Made by a program: the position numbers and the translations under genes
The notes under the pieces: model-generated
What the model saw: only the letters and a program-made list of their open reading frames with translations
Told to the model about the DNA's origin: nothing
Database searches by the model: none
Assembly: GCF_009208555.1 (NCBI RefSeq)
Contig: NZ_WFLI01000008.1
Span: forward strand, 1 to 64,000
Source: Janthinobacterium violaceinigrum
GTDB lineage: Bacteria; Pseudomonadota; Gammaproteobacteria; Burkholderiales; Burkholderiaceae_D
DNA: 64,000 bases
Direction: 5' to 3'
Part shown: positions 1 to 12,600 of the stretch, in pieces
How positions within the stretch are numbered: position 1 is the first letter of the stretch
Layout: each line of letters begins with the position of its first letter

Positions 1-2
1 GC

Positions 3-464
3 CTGCGCGGTGCGGCGCGCGTGCGCGTGCAGGCGGGCGACGGCACGGTGTCGGCCGGCAGCGCGCGTTTCAACATCCGTTTGTTTGGCCAGGAAGTGTG
101 CGTGACGTGCCTGGCGGGCCGCCTGCGCGTGGCGCAGGCGGGCAACGATGCGGAGCTGGCCGCGGGCCAGCAGCTGCGCTACCGGCCCGAGCATTTCGGC
201 ATCGCGCGCGCGGTGGCCAGGGGCGACGTCAGCGCGTGGCGCCAGCGCCTGCTGGTGTTCAAGCAAAGCACCTTGGCCGAGGTGGTGGACGAGGTGAACC
301 GCTACCGTCCCGGCAAGCTGATCCTCAATGGCGACGCCTTGAAGCACACGCGCGTGCAGGCCAGCTTTTCGCTCGACCGCCTCGACGACGTGATCGCCCT
401 GATCCAGGATGCGTATGGCGCGCGCGTGACGCGGCTGCCGGGCGGCATCGTGCTGTTCGGCTAG
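3..464 (+). CDS. FecR-family anti-sigma regulator, C-terminal part (truncated by window edge)
   Basis: The reading frame is open from the first bases of the window, so the start lies upstream. The visible ~153 residues show the end of a FecR domain (short beta-rich stretch with RFNIRLFGQEVCVTCLAG, then LAAGQQLRY) followed by the typical C-terminal segment beginning at the W-R-Q-R-L-L-V-F motif and the helix with EVVDEVNRYRPGK. FecR proteins are inner-membrane regulators that control a FecI-type ECF sigma factor in response to a TonB-dependent receptor. The DNA-binding partner is not visible; a sigma gene would be expected just upstream. The next gene is the giant exoprotein 180 bp downstream, which makes this a candidate regulator of the secretion locus. 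Family call is good; the regulatory target is inferred. Confidence 0.8.
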   Translation: MRGAARVRVQAGDGTVSAGSARFNIRLFGQEVCVTCLAGRLRVAQAGNDAELAAGQQLRYRPEHFGIARAVARGDVSAWRQRLLVFKQSTLAEVVDEVNRYRPGKLILNGDALKHTRVQASFSLDRLDDVIALIQDAYGARVTRLPGGIVLFG

Positions 465-491
465 TGCGGCACGCCGATGGCATGCCGCCAA

Positions 492-541
492 TTATGACAT
501 TTTGATGACCTTTTGCAGTCCCGAACCTTGTTCCCTGTCAA
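492..541 (+). promoter_or_regulatory. Promoter-like block upstream of the exoprotein gene (copy A)
   Basis: Positions 492-520 match 14321-14349 (upstream of the translocator gene) at 23 of 29 positions without gaps. Read on the minus strand the block has two GTCAT-type half-sites (AGGTCAT and ATGTCAT) separated by CAAA, an 11-bp period like that of PhoB boxes. GCAGTC (515-520) is followed after 15 bp by TGTCAA (536-541), the same spacing as in copy B, suggesting -35/-10-like elements. The assignment to PhoB and an ECF sigma factor is inferred. The orientation of the half-sites is opposite to the gene, which weakens the PhoB reading. Confidence 0.5.
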
Positions 542-644
542 TGCTGCTGGAAGCCGCGAATCAGTGCCTGCCGCCCGCCCCGTGCGTGCCGCGCGCCGCC
601 TCGCGATATCGGTCAGCAACGGAACATGAAAAGGGAATGTCGCC

Positions 645-3600
645 ATGCAGCGAAGCAAGTCGGTCACGAAACACGCATCCTCCTCCGCCATGGCGGGCAA
701 CCGGACCGGTCGCCCGGTGCGCCTGAAACCGCTGGCGCTGGCCATCGCCATGCTGCTGCAGGCGGGTGGCGCGCAGGCGCAGCAGCCGTTCAGCGGCGCC
801 TGGTTTGCGGGCAAGGGCGCGCAGCAGGGTACGGCTGCCGCCACGGGACGCTTGCCGAATGGCCAGCCAGCCACATCGCTGAACAATCCCTTGTTGCAGC
901 AGCAAAAGGCCGAAGGCAAGCTGCAGCAATCGCTGAACAACCTGTTGCTGGCCGCGCGCGGCATCGCCGCCGAGCAGGCCGTGCAGGCGGCCGCGCGCCA
1001 GGCGGCGCTGGCCGCCGGCGGTGCACCGGACGGCCTGGTCAAGGGCGGCTTGCAGGTCGACAGCAACAGCCTGACGGCGGGCTGGCTCAATGCCCAGGCG
1101 CCCGTGCAGACCCAGGCCGATGGCAAGACTGTCGTGAAGGTCGTGCAGACGGATGACAAGGCGATCCTGAACTGGGAAAGCTTTAACGTCGGCAAGAACA
1201 CCACCTTGCAATTCGACCAGAAATCGAACTGGGCCGTGTTGAACCGCGTAAATGATCCGCTGGCGCGCCCCAGCCAGATCCAGGGCCAGATCAAGGCCGA
1301 CGGCACGGTGATGATCGTCAACCGCAACGGCATCGTGTTTACGGGCAGCAGCCAGGTCGATACGCGCAATCTGGCCGCCGCCGCCATGGGCATGAGCGAC
1401 AGCCAGTTCAAGAGCGGCCTGTACGGCAAGGCGCAGGGCACGGGCGCCGTGCCGACCTTTGCAAATGACTTGCTGCTGGGCCAGAACACCTACACGCATG
1501 GGGCGGCCGAGGCGGACGTCGTCGTCGCCGCCGGCGCGCGCATCGACACGCGCAAGCCGCAGACGGTCACCGAGGGTGGCGGCTACGTGCTGCTGGCCGG
1601 CCGCAGCGTCGAGAATGCGGGCGCCATCACCACGCCGAACGGCCAGACGACGCTGGCGGCCGGCGACGCCATCGTCGTGCGCCAGGGCATGGGCACGGAC
1701 AAGAACCAATATTCGAGCACACGCGGCAATGAAGTCGGGATGCTGCGCGTGGCCGGCAGCGGCGCCGGCAGCGTCGTCAACAACGGCCTGATCCAGGCGG
1801 CAACGGGCGACATCACGCTCAGCGGCAATAGCGTGCGCCAGGATGGTGTGCTGTTGTCGAGCACGACCGTCAATGGCCGCGGCACGATCCACCTGACGGC
1901 GGCGGACGAGAACGCCGGCGTCACCCTGGCGCGCGGCAGCGTCAGCGCCATCCTCATCGATGACAATGGCGCCACGGCGCTGGACGTGCAGCGCGATACC
2001 TTGCTGAAAGACACGGGCAAGGGCACGGACACGCCGCAGGACCGGCGCGACCAGTCGCTGGTGCGCATCGTGTCCGCCGGTAACATCGAGTTCGAGGGCG
2101 ATTCGTTGACCCTGGCCACGGGCGGCCAGGTGCTGGCCGATGCAGCCCGCCGCAGCCACGTGGCGCGCGGCGCCGCCATCGACGTCTCCGGCGCCGTCGG
2201 CGTGAAGGTCGACATGAGCAGCAACAATGTGCTGATCAACGTGCAGGGCAACGAGCAGCGCGACGCGCCGGGCAGCCGCGACGCCAAGTACCTGAACAAC
2301 AGCGATGTGTGGGTCGACCGCCGCGACCTGGTGCTGGTGCCGGCCGGCACCAACGGCTACGCCACGGACCGCTGGTACACGGCGGGCGGCTTGCTGGAAG
2401 TGAGCGGCTACCTCAATACCAGCGGCCATGGCGTCGGCGAATGGGCGGCCCAGGGCGGCACCGTCGGCTTTGGCGGCGGCGAAGTGGTGACGCAGGCCGG
2501 TTCGCGCATCAACATCGCCGGCGGTTCGCTGGACGTCCAGACGGGCATGGTCAAGCAGACGTGGCTGAAGGGCGCCGATGGCGCGATGTACAAGCTCAGC
2601 ACGGCTCCTGGCGACAACCTGTACACGGGCTTGTACCGCGGCTATGAGAGCACGCATGCGCGCTGGGGCGCGAACACGACGGAAACCTTTGCCAATGCCT
2701 TGATCGGTCCCCGCGAGCGCCTGGAAAACGGCTACACGGTGGGCCGCGATGCGGGCCGCCTGATCGTTTCCACGGGCGCGGCCGTGCTGGAAGGCGACAT
2801 CGACACGTCCGTGTTCCAGGGCGAACGCCAGCAGCGCAAGCGCGACGACGGCGTGGACAGCTACAAGCAGGCGCAGACGTCGGCGGCGCGCGCTGGTCAA
2901 TTGATCGTCGGCAAAATGACGCCCGTCTTCGATCCGAAGTCGGGTCAGTTGCGCGACAGCCCGCAAGCCGTGCTGGAAAAGGTCGAGATCGGCAAGGTGG
3001 CAGCCATCGCCGATGGCCAGCTGCTCAATGCGGCCTTGCCCGCCGCGCGCAGCAACACCTTGCAGCTCGATGCGGACTGGCTCAACGGCCTGGAATTGGG
3101 CGCACTGAACATCTACGCCTACGACAAGCTCGACGTCAATGCCGACGTGCGCGTGGCCGATGGCGGCGACATCGCCCTGCACGCCACCGACGTGGGGATC
3201 AAGGCGAACGTGAGTGCGCGCAGCGGCAGCATTGCCGCCGGCAACATGATTTCGCGCTACCTTGCCTCCGCGGGCGCCGTGTGGGCGGACCTGCCCGTGT
3301 CGCCGGAAGCGCGTCCCGCGGGACCGGCCGGCGTGCGCGTGGCGCCCGGCGTGCGCCTCGATGCGCGCGGCCTGTGGAGCAACCTGGAGCTGGACCCGGG
3401 CGCCGGCGCCGGTTTGCCGTATATCAATGGCGGCAAGGTCAGCCTGAAGAGCTCCGGCGGCATCGAGCTGGCTGGCGGCAGCGTCATCGACGTCTCGTCC
3501 GGTGCCGCGCTGATGAGCAATGGCAGCCTGCAGGGCGGCCGCGGCGGCGACATCACCCTGGCCGTCGACTTGCCGCGCGAAAAAGCGCCGACGGGCGCCT

Positions 3601-6600
3601 TGCTCAAGCTCGACGGCGAGCTGCGTGGCCATGGCGTGAAGGGCGGCGGCCGCCTGACGATCGATAGCGGCACGGCCGTGAGCATCGGCGGCAAGCTGCT
3701 CGACGGCGACGTGTTGCCTGCGGGAAGCAGCGCCCCCGTCGGCTTGCGCCTCGTCGATGAATTCCTGATTGCCAAGGGCGAGAAGATCCCCTTCGATTTC
3801 GCGCTCAGCACCAGCTTGATCAAGCCGGGCCAGACCCTGAGCCAAGCCGTGACGGTGGATGTGTCGGCGCAGAAACCGCTGGTCCTGGGGGCCAGCATGG
3901 TGGTGCCGCAGGGCGCGCAGGTCGTCGTCAACGGTGCGATCTATCTGGGCAGCGGCGCCATCGTTCCCGCCGGCAGCGTGTTGACGTCGATTAACGGCTT
4001 GAATGCGGGCTTCGTGGTCTCGGCGGCGGCCTTTCCGAACGGCTTGCCCATCCAGCCGATGACGACGCGGTATGCGGCCGGCAGTATCGCTGCCGAAGCG
4101 CTGGCCGCGCCCCGAGGCCAGCTGCTGCCGACCGGTGTCGCACTGGGGCGCGACGTTGCCGTGCAGCCCATGCTGGCGCTGGACGCCAGCCTGTTCCAGA
4201 GCGGCTTTGCCGACTACGCCGTCACGGGCCGCGACGGCGTCGTGGTGGCCAAGAATGCGCAGATCGATGTGCGGATGCCCGTGCTGCGCTTCAAACCCGC
4301 CACCGGCCATACGGTGGCCGGCGGCACGGATCCAGGCGCCGCGCTGGAAGTGTGGACGCCGCCGCTGTACCAGGAAGATGCGCGCAAGGGCCGCCTGACG
4401 CAGCGCGCCGGCGCCGACCTGACGCTGACGGCGGGCAGCCCGTACGTGAAGGGCGGCCTGGCGGTGGCCGAGGGCGCCGTCGTGACGGTCGATCCGGGCC
4501 GCCAGATCAGCTTGACGGGCAATGGCCAGGTCAGCATCGATGGCCGCCTCGAGGCCTGGGGCGGCAAGATCGCCGTGCTGCCGGGCACGTTTGGCACGGG
4601 CAACGATGTGGATGTGCCGAACGGCAAGGGACAAGCCACGTCGATCTGGATCGGCGAACACGCCGTGCTCGACGTCGCCGGCCGCGCCACCGTCGCTACC
4701 GACATGCGCGGCGGCCGCTATGGCCGCGCCGACAAGGGCGGCAGCATCGAAATCGGCGCCCGCTACAAGGCTGATGCCGCCAGCGTCGATGCGGCCGATG
4801 CCTTTGTCGTCGTGCGCCCGGGCGCACTGCTCGACGCCAGCGGCGCGGCAGCCACGCTGGACTTGCCGAACCAGGGCGCCGTCAACGTGGCCGGCAGCGG
4901 CGGCTTGATTTCGCTCAGTTCCTACAACGGCATCTTTGCCGATGGCACCATGCGCGCGGCGGCCGGTGGCGCGGGGGCGGCCGGCGGCACCCTGGCGCTG
5001 GCGCTGGACACGCCCAACTATGGCCAGGTGGACCGCCAGACGCTGGAAGGCGCCGGCGTCGACAATGTGGTGCGGGTGCCGCGCGAATTCGTGCTGGCCC
5101 AGGTACAGGGCGACAGCGCCTTGCCGGCCGATTTGCGCGCGGGCCAGCAGGATGAAGCCTTGCGCTACGGCAGTGCGCGCCTGGGTGCCGACCGTGTGCA
5201 GGCCGGCGGCTTCGATAACCTGGCCATGCACGTGAATGGCATGCTCAGCGTGGATGGCGACGTCAACCTGGCGCTGGGCCAGAGCCTGCGCCTGAGCGCC
5301 ACGTCGCTGGGCCTGGCGCAGCCGCCGCAACAGCCGGGTATGGACGGCCAGGAAAAGGACGGCCAGGAAAAGCGGCCAAGCCTGGCCAGCCAGGTACACC
5401 TGGCGGCGCCGTATGTGCGCCTGGGAACGGCCGCACGCGCGCAGAAGGACAATTTCATCGTGCCCAATGCCGTGAAAGGGTCGAAAAACTCGGGCAAGGG
5501 GCGCGGCATGCTGGGCGTGCCGCTGGTGGCCGACGGCTCCCTGCTGCAGATCGATGCGGGCATGCTCGATCTTGCGGGCGAAGTCAACATGGGCACGCGG
5601 GGCGAGATCGTGCAAAGCAGCGGCAAGCCGCTGGCCGTGGAACGCGATGCCTTCGAACAGCTGACCCTCAACAGCCGCGGCGACTTGCGCATGTCGAACA
5701 ACGCCGCCCTGTACCAGCCGGGCAATGCCACCTTGGTGGCCGCGCAAATCTACCCGGCCACAGGCGACAGCGGCATGGTCACCGTGGGCCAGAGCAGCCG
5801 GGTCGACGAATACGGCATCGTGCGCGTCACGCTCGATCCCTTGCGCACGCTCAATATCGAGCGCAGCGCCGGTAGCGCCACGCCGAACCAGCCGTTTTCC
5901 GTCTTTGGCAGCCTGAACCTGGTTGCGCCCACGATCAACCAGCGCGGCGTGCTGCGCGCGCCGCTGGGCCAGATCACCCTGGGCGCCGAAGGTTATGAAG
6001 CCTATACGGACCATGTCAACCTGTTGCCGGGCAGCCTGACCTCCGTCAGCGCGAAGGGCTTGACGATGCCGTACGGCGGCACGCTCGATGGCCTCAGCTA
6101 CCTGTATGACGGCAACGACGTCGTGTTCAAGGGCGTGGGCAACGGCCCCGAGATCGCTTTGACGGGCGCTGCCGTCGACGTGCAGGCCGGCGCCGTGCTC
6201 GACCTGTCGGGCGGCGGCACCTTGACGGGCGCCGCCTTCCTGGCAGGACGGGGCGGCTCCACCGATGCGCGCCTCAATCCGCTGGTACAGATGAAGCCGA
6301 ATGGCGGCTTCACCTTGCCTGGCTTGAATACCAACCCCGTGTACGCCATCATCCCCGGCGTCCAGCCGGACGTGGCGCCACTGATGGCCGAGCAGGGCGC
6401 GGGCAAGCCTGCCGTGGGACGCCAGATCACCATCGGCGCGGGCGTGCCCGGCCTGGCGGCCGGCACCTACACCTTGCTGCCATCGAATTTCGCCTTGCTG
6501 CCGGGCGCTTTTCGTGTGGAATTGAATGGCCTGGCCGGCACCGTCGAGGCGGGCGGCACGGTGGCCATGCGCAATGGCTCGTACGCCACGGCGGCGCAGA

Positions 6601-9600
6601 CGGGCATCGCCGGCACGGCCATCCGCGACGCCGTGCCCGGCCAGGCCATCCTGACGCCGGCCGACGTGCTGCGCAGCTATTCGCAATACAATGAAACGGG
6701 CTATGCCGCTTTTGCCATGGCGCAAGCCACGCGCGACGGCGTGCCGCGCGCCATGCTCGAACGCGACGCCAAGGCCGTGCGGCTGCAGCTGATCGCCCCG
6801 TCCCTGCGCAGTGTCGAGAATAACCAGACGCCATTGATGATGGATGGCAGCGCCCTGTACGCGCCGGCCGAGGGAGGCTTTGGCGGTTCCCTGCTGCTGG
6901 GGACGGGGACGCATGCGTCGACCCGCTACGAAGTGCTGGCCGACGGCACGGCGCCGCTGGCGGACTTCGATGGCGTGTCCGTGCACGCCTCGCAAATCAA
7001 CGCCTTCGGCGCCCAGCGCGTGGGCATCGGCGGCTTGCCGCGCGTCACCTACAGCGATTTCGCCACGGGCAGCAACCAGCGCGCCAACATCGCCGCCATC
7101 AATGAGTCGGCGGGCGGCATCGTGCTGCGCGACGGCGCCGTACTGAAGGCGGCCGAAGTGTTCCTCGTGACGTCGAAAAAAGACGACGGCATCATCCTCG
7201 AGCAGGGTTCCGGCATCAATACGCTGGGCCGCGGCAAGGCGGCCTGGGACTCGCGCGACGGCTATGTGTACCAGCCGATGGGCAGCGTGCTGGCCGTCTC
7301 GAACGGCTGGCTGGACATGCTGCCGGCCGCAGCGCCGCCGTCCGAATCGTATGGCCCCGGCATCATCGATATCGGCGCCTGCAGGAAGGCGGGCGGCGCC
7401 TGCGGCGGCAGCACCGCGCTGTACTCCGAGGGCACCATCGCGGCGGTGACGGAGCGCGCGTTTACCCTGCGCGACAACGTACGCTACGGCACGCGCAACC
7501 TGCAGCTGGCGATGGGCGCGATCAATATCGGCAGCGAAGCCGCGCTGGCGGACGCCAGCGCCCGCGGTGCCTTGCCGGATGGCCTGGCGCTGAACCAGGG
7601 CGTGCTCGACCGCCTGCTGCGCGGCGATACCAGCACGGGTGCACCGGCACTGGAAAGCCTGGGCTTGACGGCGCGCAATTCCTTCAATTTCTATGACTCG
7701 ACGCAGCTGTCGACCATCGATGCGGCCACGGGCAAGTCGTCGCTGTCGCGCCTGGTGCTCAATACGCCCGCCATCTATGGCTATGGCGGCGCGGACGCGC
7801 TGGCGCGCATCCACACGGACACCCTCGTGTGGCAGGGTGCGACGAACGCGCCCGGCGCCGTGGTTGCCGATGGCCCCGGCACCGGCAGCGGCCGCCTGCA
7901 GGTCGATGCCAAGCGCATCGAGTTCGGCTTTACGCCGGACAGCCGTCCCGACACCATCCACAATCTGGACCGCCTGATACTGGGCTTCGGCCAGGTGGCG
8001 CTGAATGCGAGCGAACAGATGACGGCCAATAACAAGGGCAGCCTGTCCGTCTACCAGTCGCAGGGCGCGTGGGATACGGCCATCAATGGCTACCGCTACA
8101 GCGGTGGCGACGTCGTGATCAACACGCCGCTGTTGACGGGCGCGGCCGGTTCCGTCAACCGCATCACGGCGGGCGGCAACCTGACGGTGAGCGCGCCGGC
8201 AGGTGCGGCCGCCGCCACGCCGACGAATGCGGCGCTGGCCGGCGCCCTGGGCGCCGAAGTGGCGCTGAGCGGCAACAATGTCAGCGTGGATACGTCGGTG
8301 GTCTTGCCAAGCGGAAAATTGACGCTGTCGGCCGAGCGCGATGTGCTGCTGGGCGACAAGGCCAAGCTGGACCTGGCGGGACGCAAGATCGATTTCTACG
8401 ACACCAGCAAGTACAGCTGGGGCGGCGACGTGATCCTCGACAGCCGCGAGGGCGATGTGCGCCAGGCGGCCGCTTCCGTGATCGACCTGTCGGCCGTGAA
8501 CAACCGCGCCGGCAAGCTGAGCGTGATCGCCACGGGCGACGCGGCCGGCACGGCCGACTTGCGCGGCACCCTGCTGGGCGGCGCCAGCGGCAGCTATGAC
8601 GCGGGCGGTACCCAGGTAGCCTATGCGGCCGGCGGCGCGGAAATCCGCGCCCAGCGGATCGGCGACTTCGCCGGCCTGAACCAGCGCCTGAACACGGGCA
8701 AGGTGTTCGGCAGCCGCAGCTTCCAGCTCAAGCAGGGCGACCTGGCCATCGGCGACGAGGTCAAGGCGCGCGAAGTGAGCGTGTCCGTCGATGGCGGCGC
8801 GCTGACGGTGAACGGCCGCATCGACGCCAGCGGCGAACAGGTGGGCAGCATCCGCCTGGCCGGCCGCGACGGCGTCACCATCAAGTCCGGCGCCGTACTC
8901 GACGCGCATGGCACGGTGCTGCGCACGGACAGCTACGGGCAAGTGATCGAGGCGCCGAACCGCGCCGTGATCGAACTGGCGTCGCCTGGCGGACGCCTGA
9001 CCCTGGAAAACGGCGCGCGGCTCGACCTGCGCAGCGGAGACAAGGGCGGCAATTACGGCAGCATCGACTTGAATGCGCGCCGCCTGGGCGGCGCCACGGG
9101 CGACGATATCGATATCGATGCGGCCGGCGCCTTGAACATCGCGGGCGCGCGCAACATCAACGTCAACGCCTTCTGGCAATACAAGGATGCCCCGGCGGGT
9201 ACCGGCAAGGATGCGGACGGCCGCAGCTACCAGAGCATTACCCAGGCTTACCTGGACGGGAAGCATGCAGACAGCCAGGCCTTCATGGTCAATGCGCTGG
9301 CGAACGGCAACTTGATGAACAACAAACTGCGCGGCTTGCGCGGCGATGCGAACGCCTTCCACCTGCGACCCGGCGTCGAAATCGTCAGCGCCACGCCGGG
9401 CGGCGACCTGCATATCGATGGCGACATCGACCTGTCCGGCCACCGCTACGACGGCGTCAATCCGCTGGCGCGCCTGAGCGGCGTGTACGGCTCGGGCGAG
9501 GCGGGCGCGCTGGTCGTGCGCGCCGGTGGCAAGCTCAGCGTCTTTGGCAGCATCACGGATGGTTTCGATACGCGCACCTTGCCCGTCACGTCGGACGACC

Positions 9601-12600
9601 AGGGCTGGCAACTGGTGAAGGGCCGTTTGCCGTGGGGCGGCGATGTCGTCGTGCCGCAAGGGGGCCTGGTGACCCTGGCCGAAGACACGTATTTCAAATC
9701 GGGCACGAGCCTCAATTTCGCCGTGCCGATGAAGCCGATGCAATTGCGCGGCGGCACCTTGCTGGCGGTGCGCGCCACCTTGACGGCGGAGTTGAACTTG
9801 CCGGCCGGTAGCGTGCTGGGCGGCGCCGTGCGCAACGCCGATGGTAGCGTGCTGTACGCGGCCGGCACGGTCTTGCAGAAGGCGCTGACCTTATCGAGCG
9901 GCATGCAGCTCGATCCCGGCCTGCGCCTGCCTGGCGCAGCCAGGGTGGCGGCCATGGTGTGGCCCGCGAATGTGGCCCTGCCCTTCCCGGAAGGCAAGCC
10001 GTGGGACGTGGGCGATGGATGGAATCCCGTCAACGGCGTGGTGCTGGCCACCGCGCTGGCGCTGGACAAGGGCAGCGTGCTGCCCGCCGGCACCGTGGTC
10101 AAGCTGCCTGGCGACGCGACCATGGTGGCGCTGCGCAGCGAGGATGGCAGCGGCAGCCAGGGCCGCAACCTGGCGCTGGCGCCCATGCTGGCCCAGGGTT
10201 CGCAAGCGTGGTCACTGCGCCTGGTGGGCGGCGCCGATACGGCCGCGGCCGACACGCGTGCGCTGCGGCCGCATGCGAAGGACGCCCACCTGATGCTGGC
10301 CGATACGCATTACGGCATGGTCCCTGCCCGCGAATTGGTTCCAGGCACCGGCTTGCCCGGACAATACATCTGGGGCGACGATGCCGGCCTGTTTGGCCAG
10401 GAACCGGGCACGCCGATCAACCTGGATGACTTTGGCAGCGAAGAAGTGCTGCTTGGCTTCAATGAATATGGCGCAATCGTGGTCAAGGTTGCCGATGGCA
10501 CACCGCCCGAATACGTGGACGTGATTGCGCCGGCGCGCCAGCCCCTGTTCAGCGTGCTGCGTACGGGCACGGGCGACCTCGACCTGCTGGCCGCCGGCGA
10601 TTTCGACATGCGTTCGCTGTACGGCGTCTACACGGCGGGCACGCAGTCGGCTTCGCCGCTGGTCGATGGCAAGGATCTGTTCAACCTGCCCCGCGGCGTC
10701 AGTGCCAAGGGCCAGTTGCTCGGCGCCCTGGACAACCAGCTGACGCGCTTCGTCGATGGGGGCAGCGAGAGCCTGTACCGCGCCTGGTATCCTGAGCACG
10801 GCGGCAACCTGCTGCTGCGCGCCCAGGGCGACGTCAAGGGCGACACCGTGGGCACCGCCACGCAGCGCCGCGAGGACGCCATCGGCGCCCTGAGCCGGCA
10901 GCAGGATACCAGCGACATCGGTACCTGGCTGTGGCGCCAGGGCAGCGGCAGCACGGGCGCGGGCGTGCCGACGGCATGGTGGATCAATTTCGGCACCTAT
11001 GTCGCGCGTCCCGACGGCAGCGAGCTGTTTGCCGGCCAGCCGGCCGTGTCGGGCTTTACGGGCATCGGCACCCTGGGGGGCGGCAATGTGCTGCTGCAGG
11101 CGGGCGGCGATGCCGGCATGCTGACCTCGCGCACCGATCCGGGCGGCGAGTACGCACCGCGCAGCCAGGGCCTGAACGTGGCCGTGGGCAGCACGGGCAG
11201 GGTGACGCCGGACGGCAAGCTGCTGCTGACGGGCGGCGGCGACCTCGACATCCGCATCGGCGGCGGGCTCAACCCTGTTGCCGAGGTGCGCAGTTTCGAC
11301 CGCAACAGCGATGCCCAGAATGTCGATACGCGCTACGAGCGCCAGTCTCTCACGCTCAACAGCACCTTCACGAACCTGCGCGGCGCGCTGCGCATGGAGG
11401 CGGGCGCCGTGGGCGGCGTCGAGCTGCGTTTCGACCGCGCCGATCCGAAGGAATCGCGGCCGTATGAAACCTATACGGCGGGCACGGCGATTGCCAGCGG
11501 CGGACCGATCCTGGTGCCGGGCGACAGCGGTGTGCGCATCGATGCGCGTGGCGACCTGGTGCTGGGCGGCACGGCTGATGCGGGCCGCGTGAAGCAGCTG
11601 GGCAATGGCTCGCCGTTCAACTACCAGGGCGTCGAGCGCGCCGGCGAGGGCTGGAGCTGGTTCTCGCTGTGGACGCCGGCCACCGCCATCGACCTGTTCA
11701 GCGCCGGCGGCAACCTGACGCCGACGTCCGCCTGGATCCGATCGGCGACGGGCGACAACCCTGCGCCCTCGGACGGACGCTTCGTCATGCCGTCCGTGCT
11801 GCGCGCCGTGGCTGCCAGCGGCAGTTTGTACTACGGCAATGCCAGCCTGGGCAGGTTGGGCGAGGGCGGCAAGGTCGACATGCCGCAAAACGGCGTGATC
11901 CTGGCGCCGTCGCCGGTGGCGCCGCAATTCGTCAAGACGGGCACGGGCCAGCTGGAAATGCTGGCCGCCGATTCCATCCATGCGGCCGGCTACCCCATCA
12001 CGCCATCGGGCGCCGATCCGCGCCTCTTGCCGAACCCGTTCAATCCGGGCTTCGTCGGGGCGCTGGACAAGGTCTGGTTCGGCCTGCTGCCCTTGCATAA
12101 CGTCAGCACGAATGCGCTGGCGCCTTCGCCGCTGAAGTCGTTTGCGGGGAATGCCAATGGCGCCGGCGTGGAGGCGCAGACCTATCCGCTGTTCAGCATG
12201 ACGGCACCGACGGTGTCGGACTATGTGCCCGTGGGCCAGCTGCCTGCGCATTTCTATGCCAACAGTGGCGACATCGTCGGCCTGCGCACGGGCGGCATCG
12301 TGTACCGGGCCACGCTGAGGGGAGACGTGGGTCCGCTGGGCGTGTGGTACGAGGGCGGCGGCGCCGTGGCCGTGCGCGCCGGGCGCGACATCGTCAATTC
12401 GGGCACGCCGCTGGGCAGCGTCGAAGACGTGCCGGACGGCGCGGCCGGATGGACCAGCCAGGGCTTTGTCGGCCGGCCGGACTATCCGGACAAGCCGGTC
12501 GTCACAGGCAGCTCGTCGGCGCGCGGCAATCTGTTCGTGCACCGCCATGCCGATGACGTCTCCGTCGTCAGCGCCGGGCGCGATATCCGCTACAGCACCT

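Noticed and set aside
561..9743. Minus-strand open frame of 3060 codons opposite the exoprotein gene
   Set aside because: It is the mirror of a strongly GC-biased coding frame, which lacks stop codons on the complementary strand. Its translation is rich in Arg, Ala, His, Gln and Asp with no domain or signal features, while the plus-strand product has clear family motifs.
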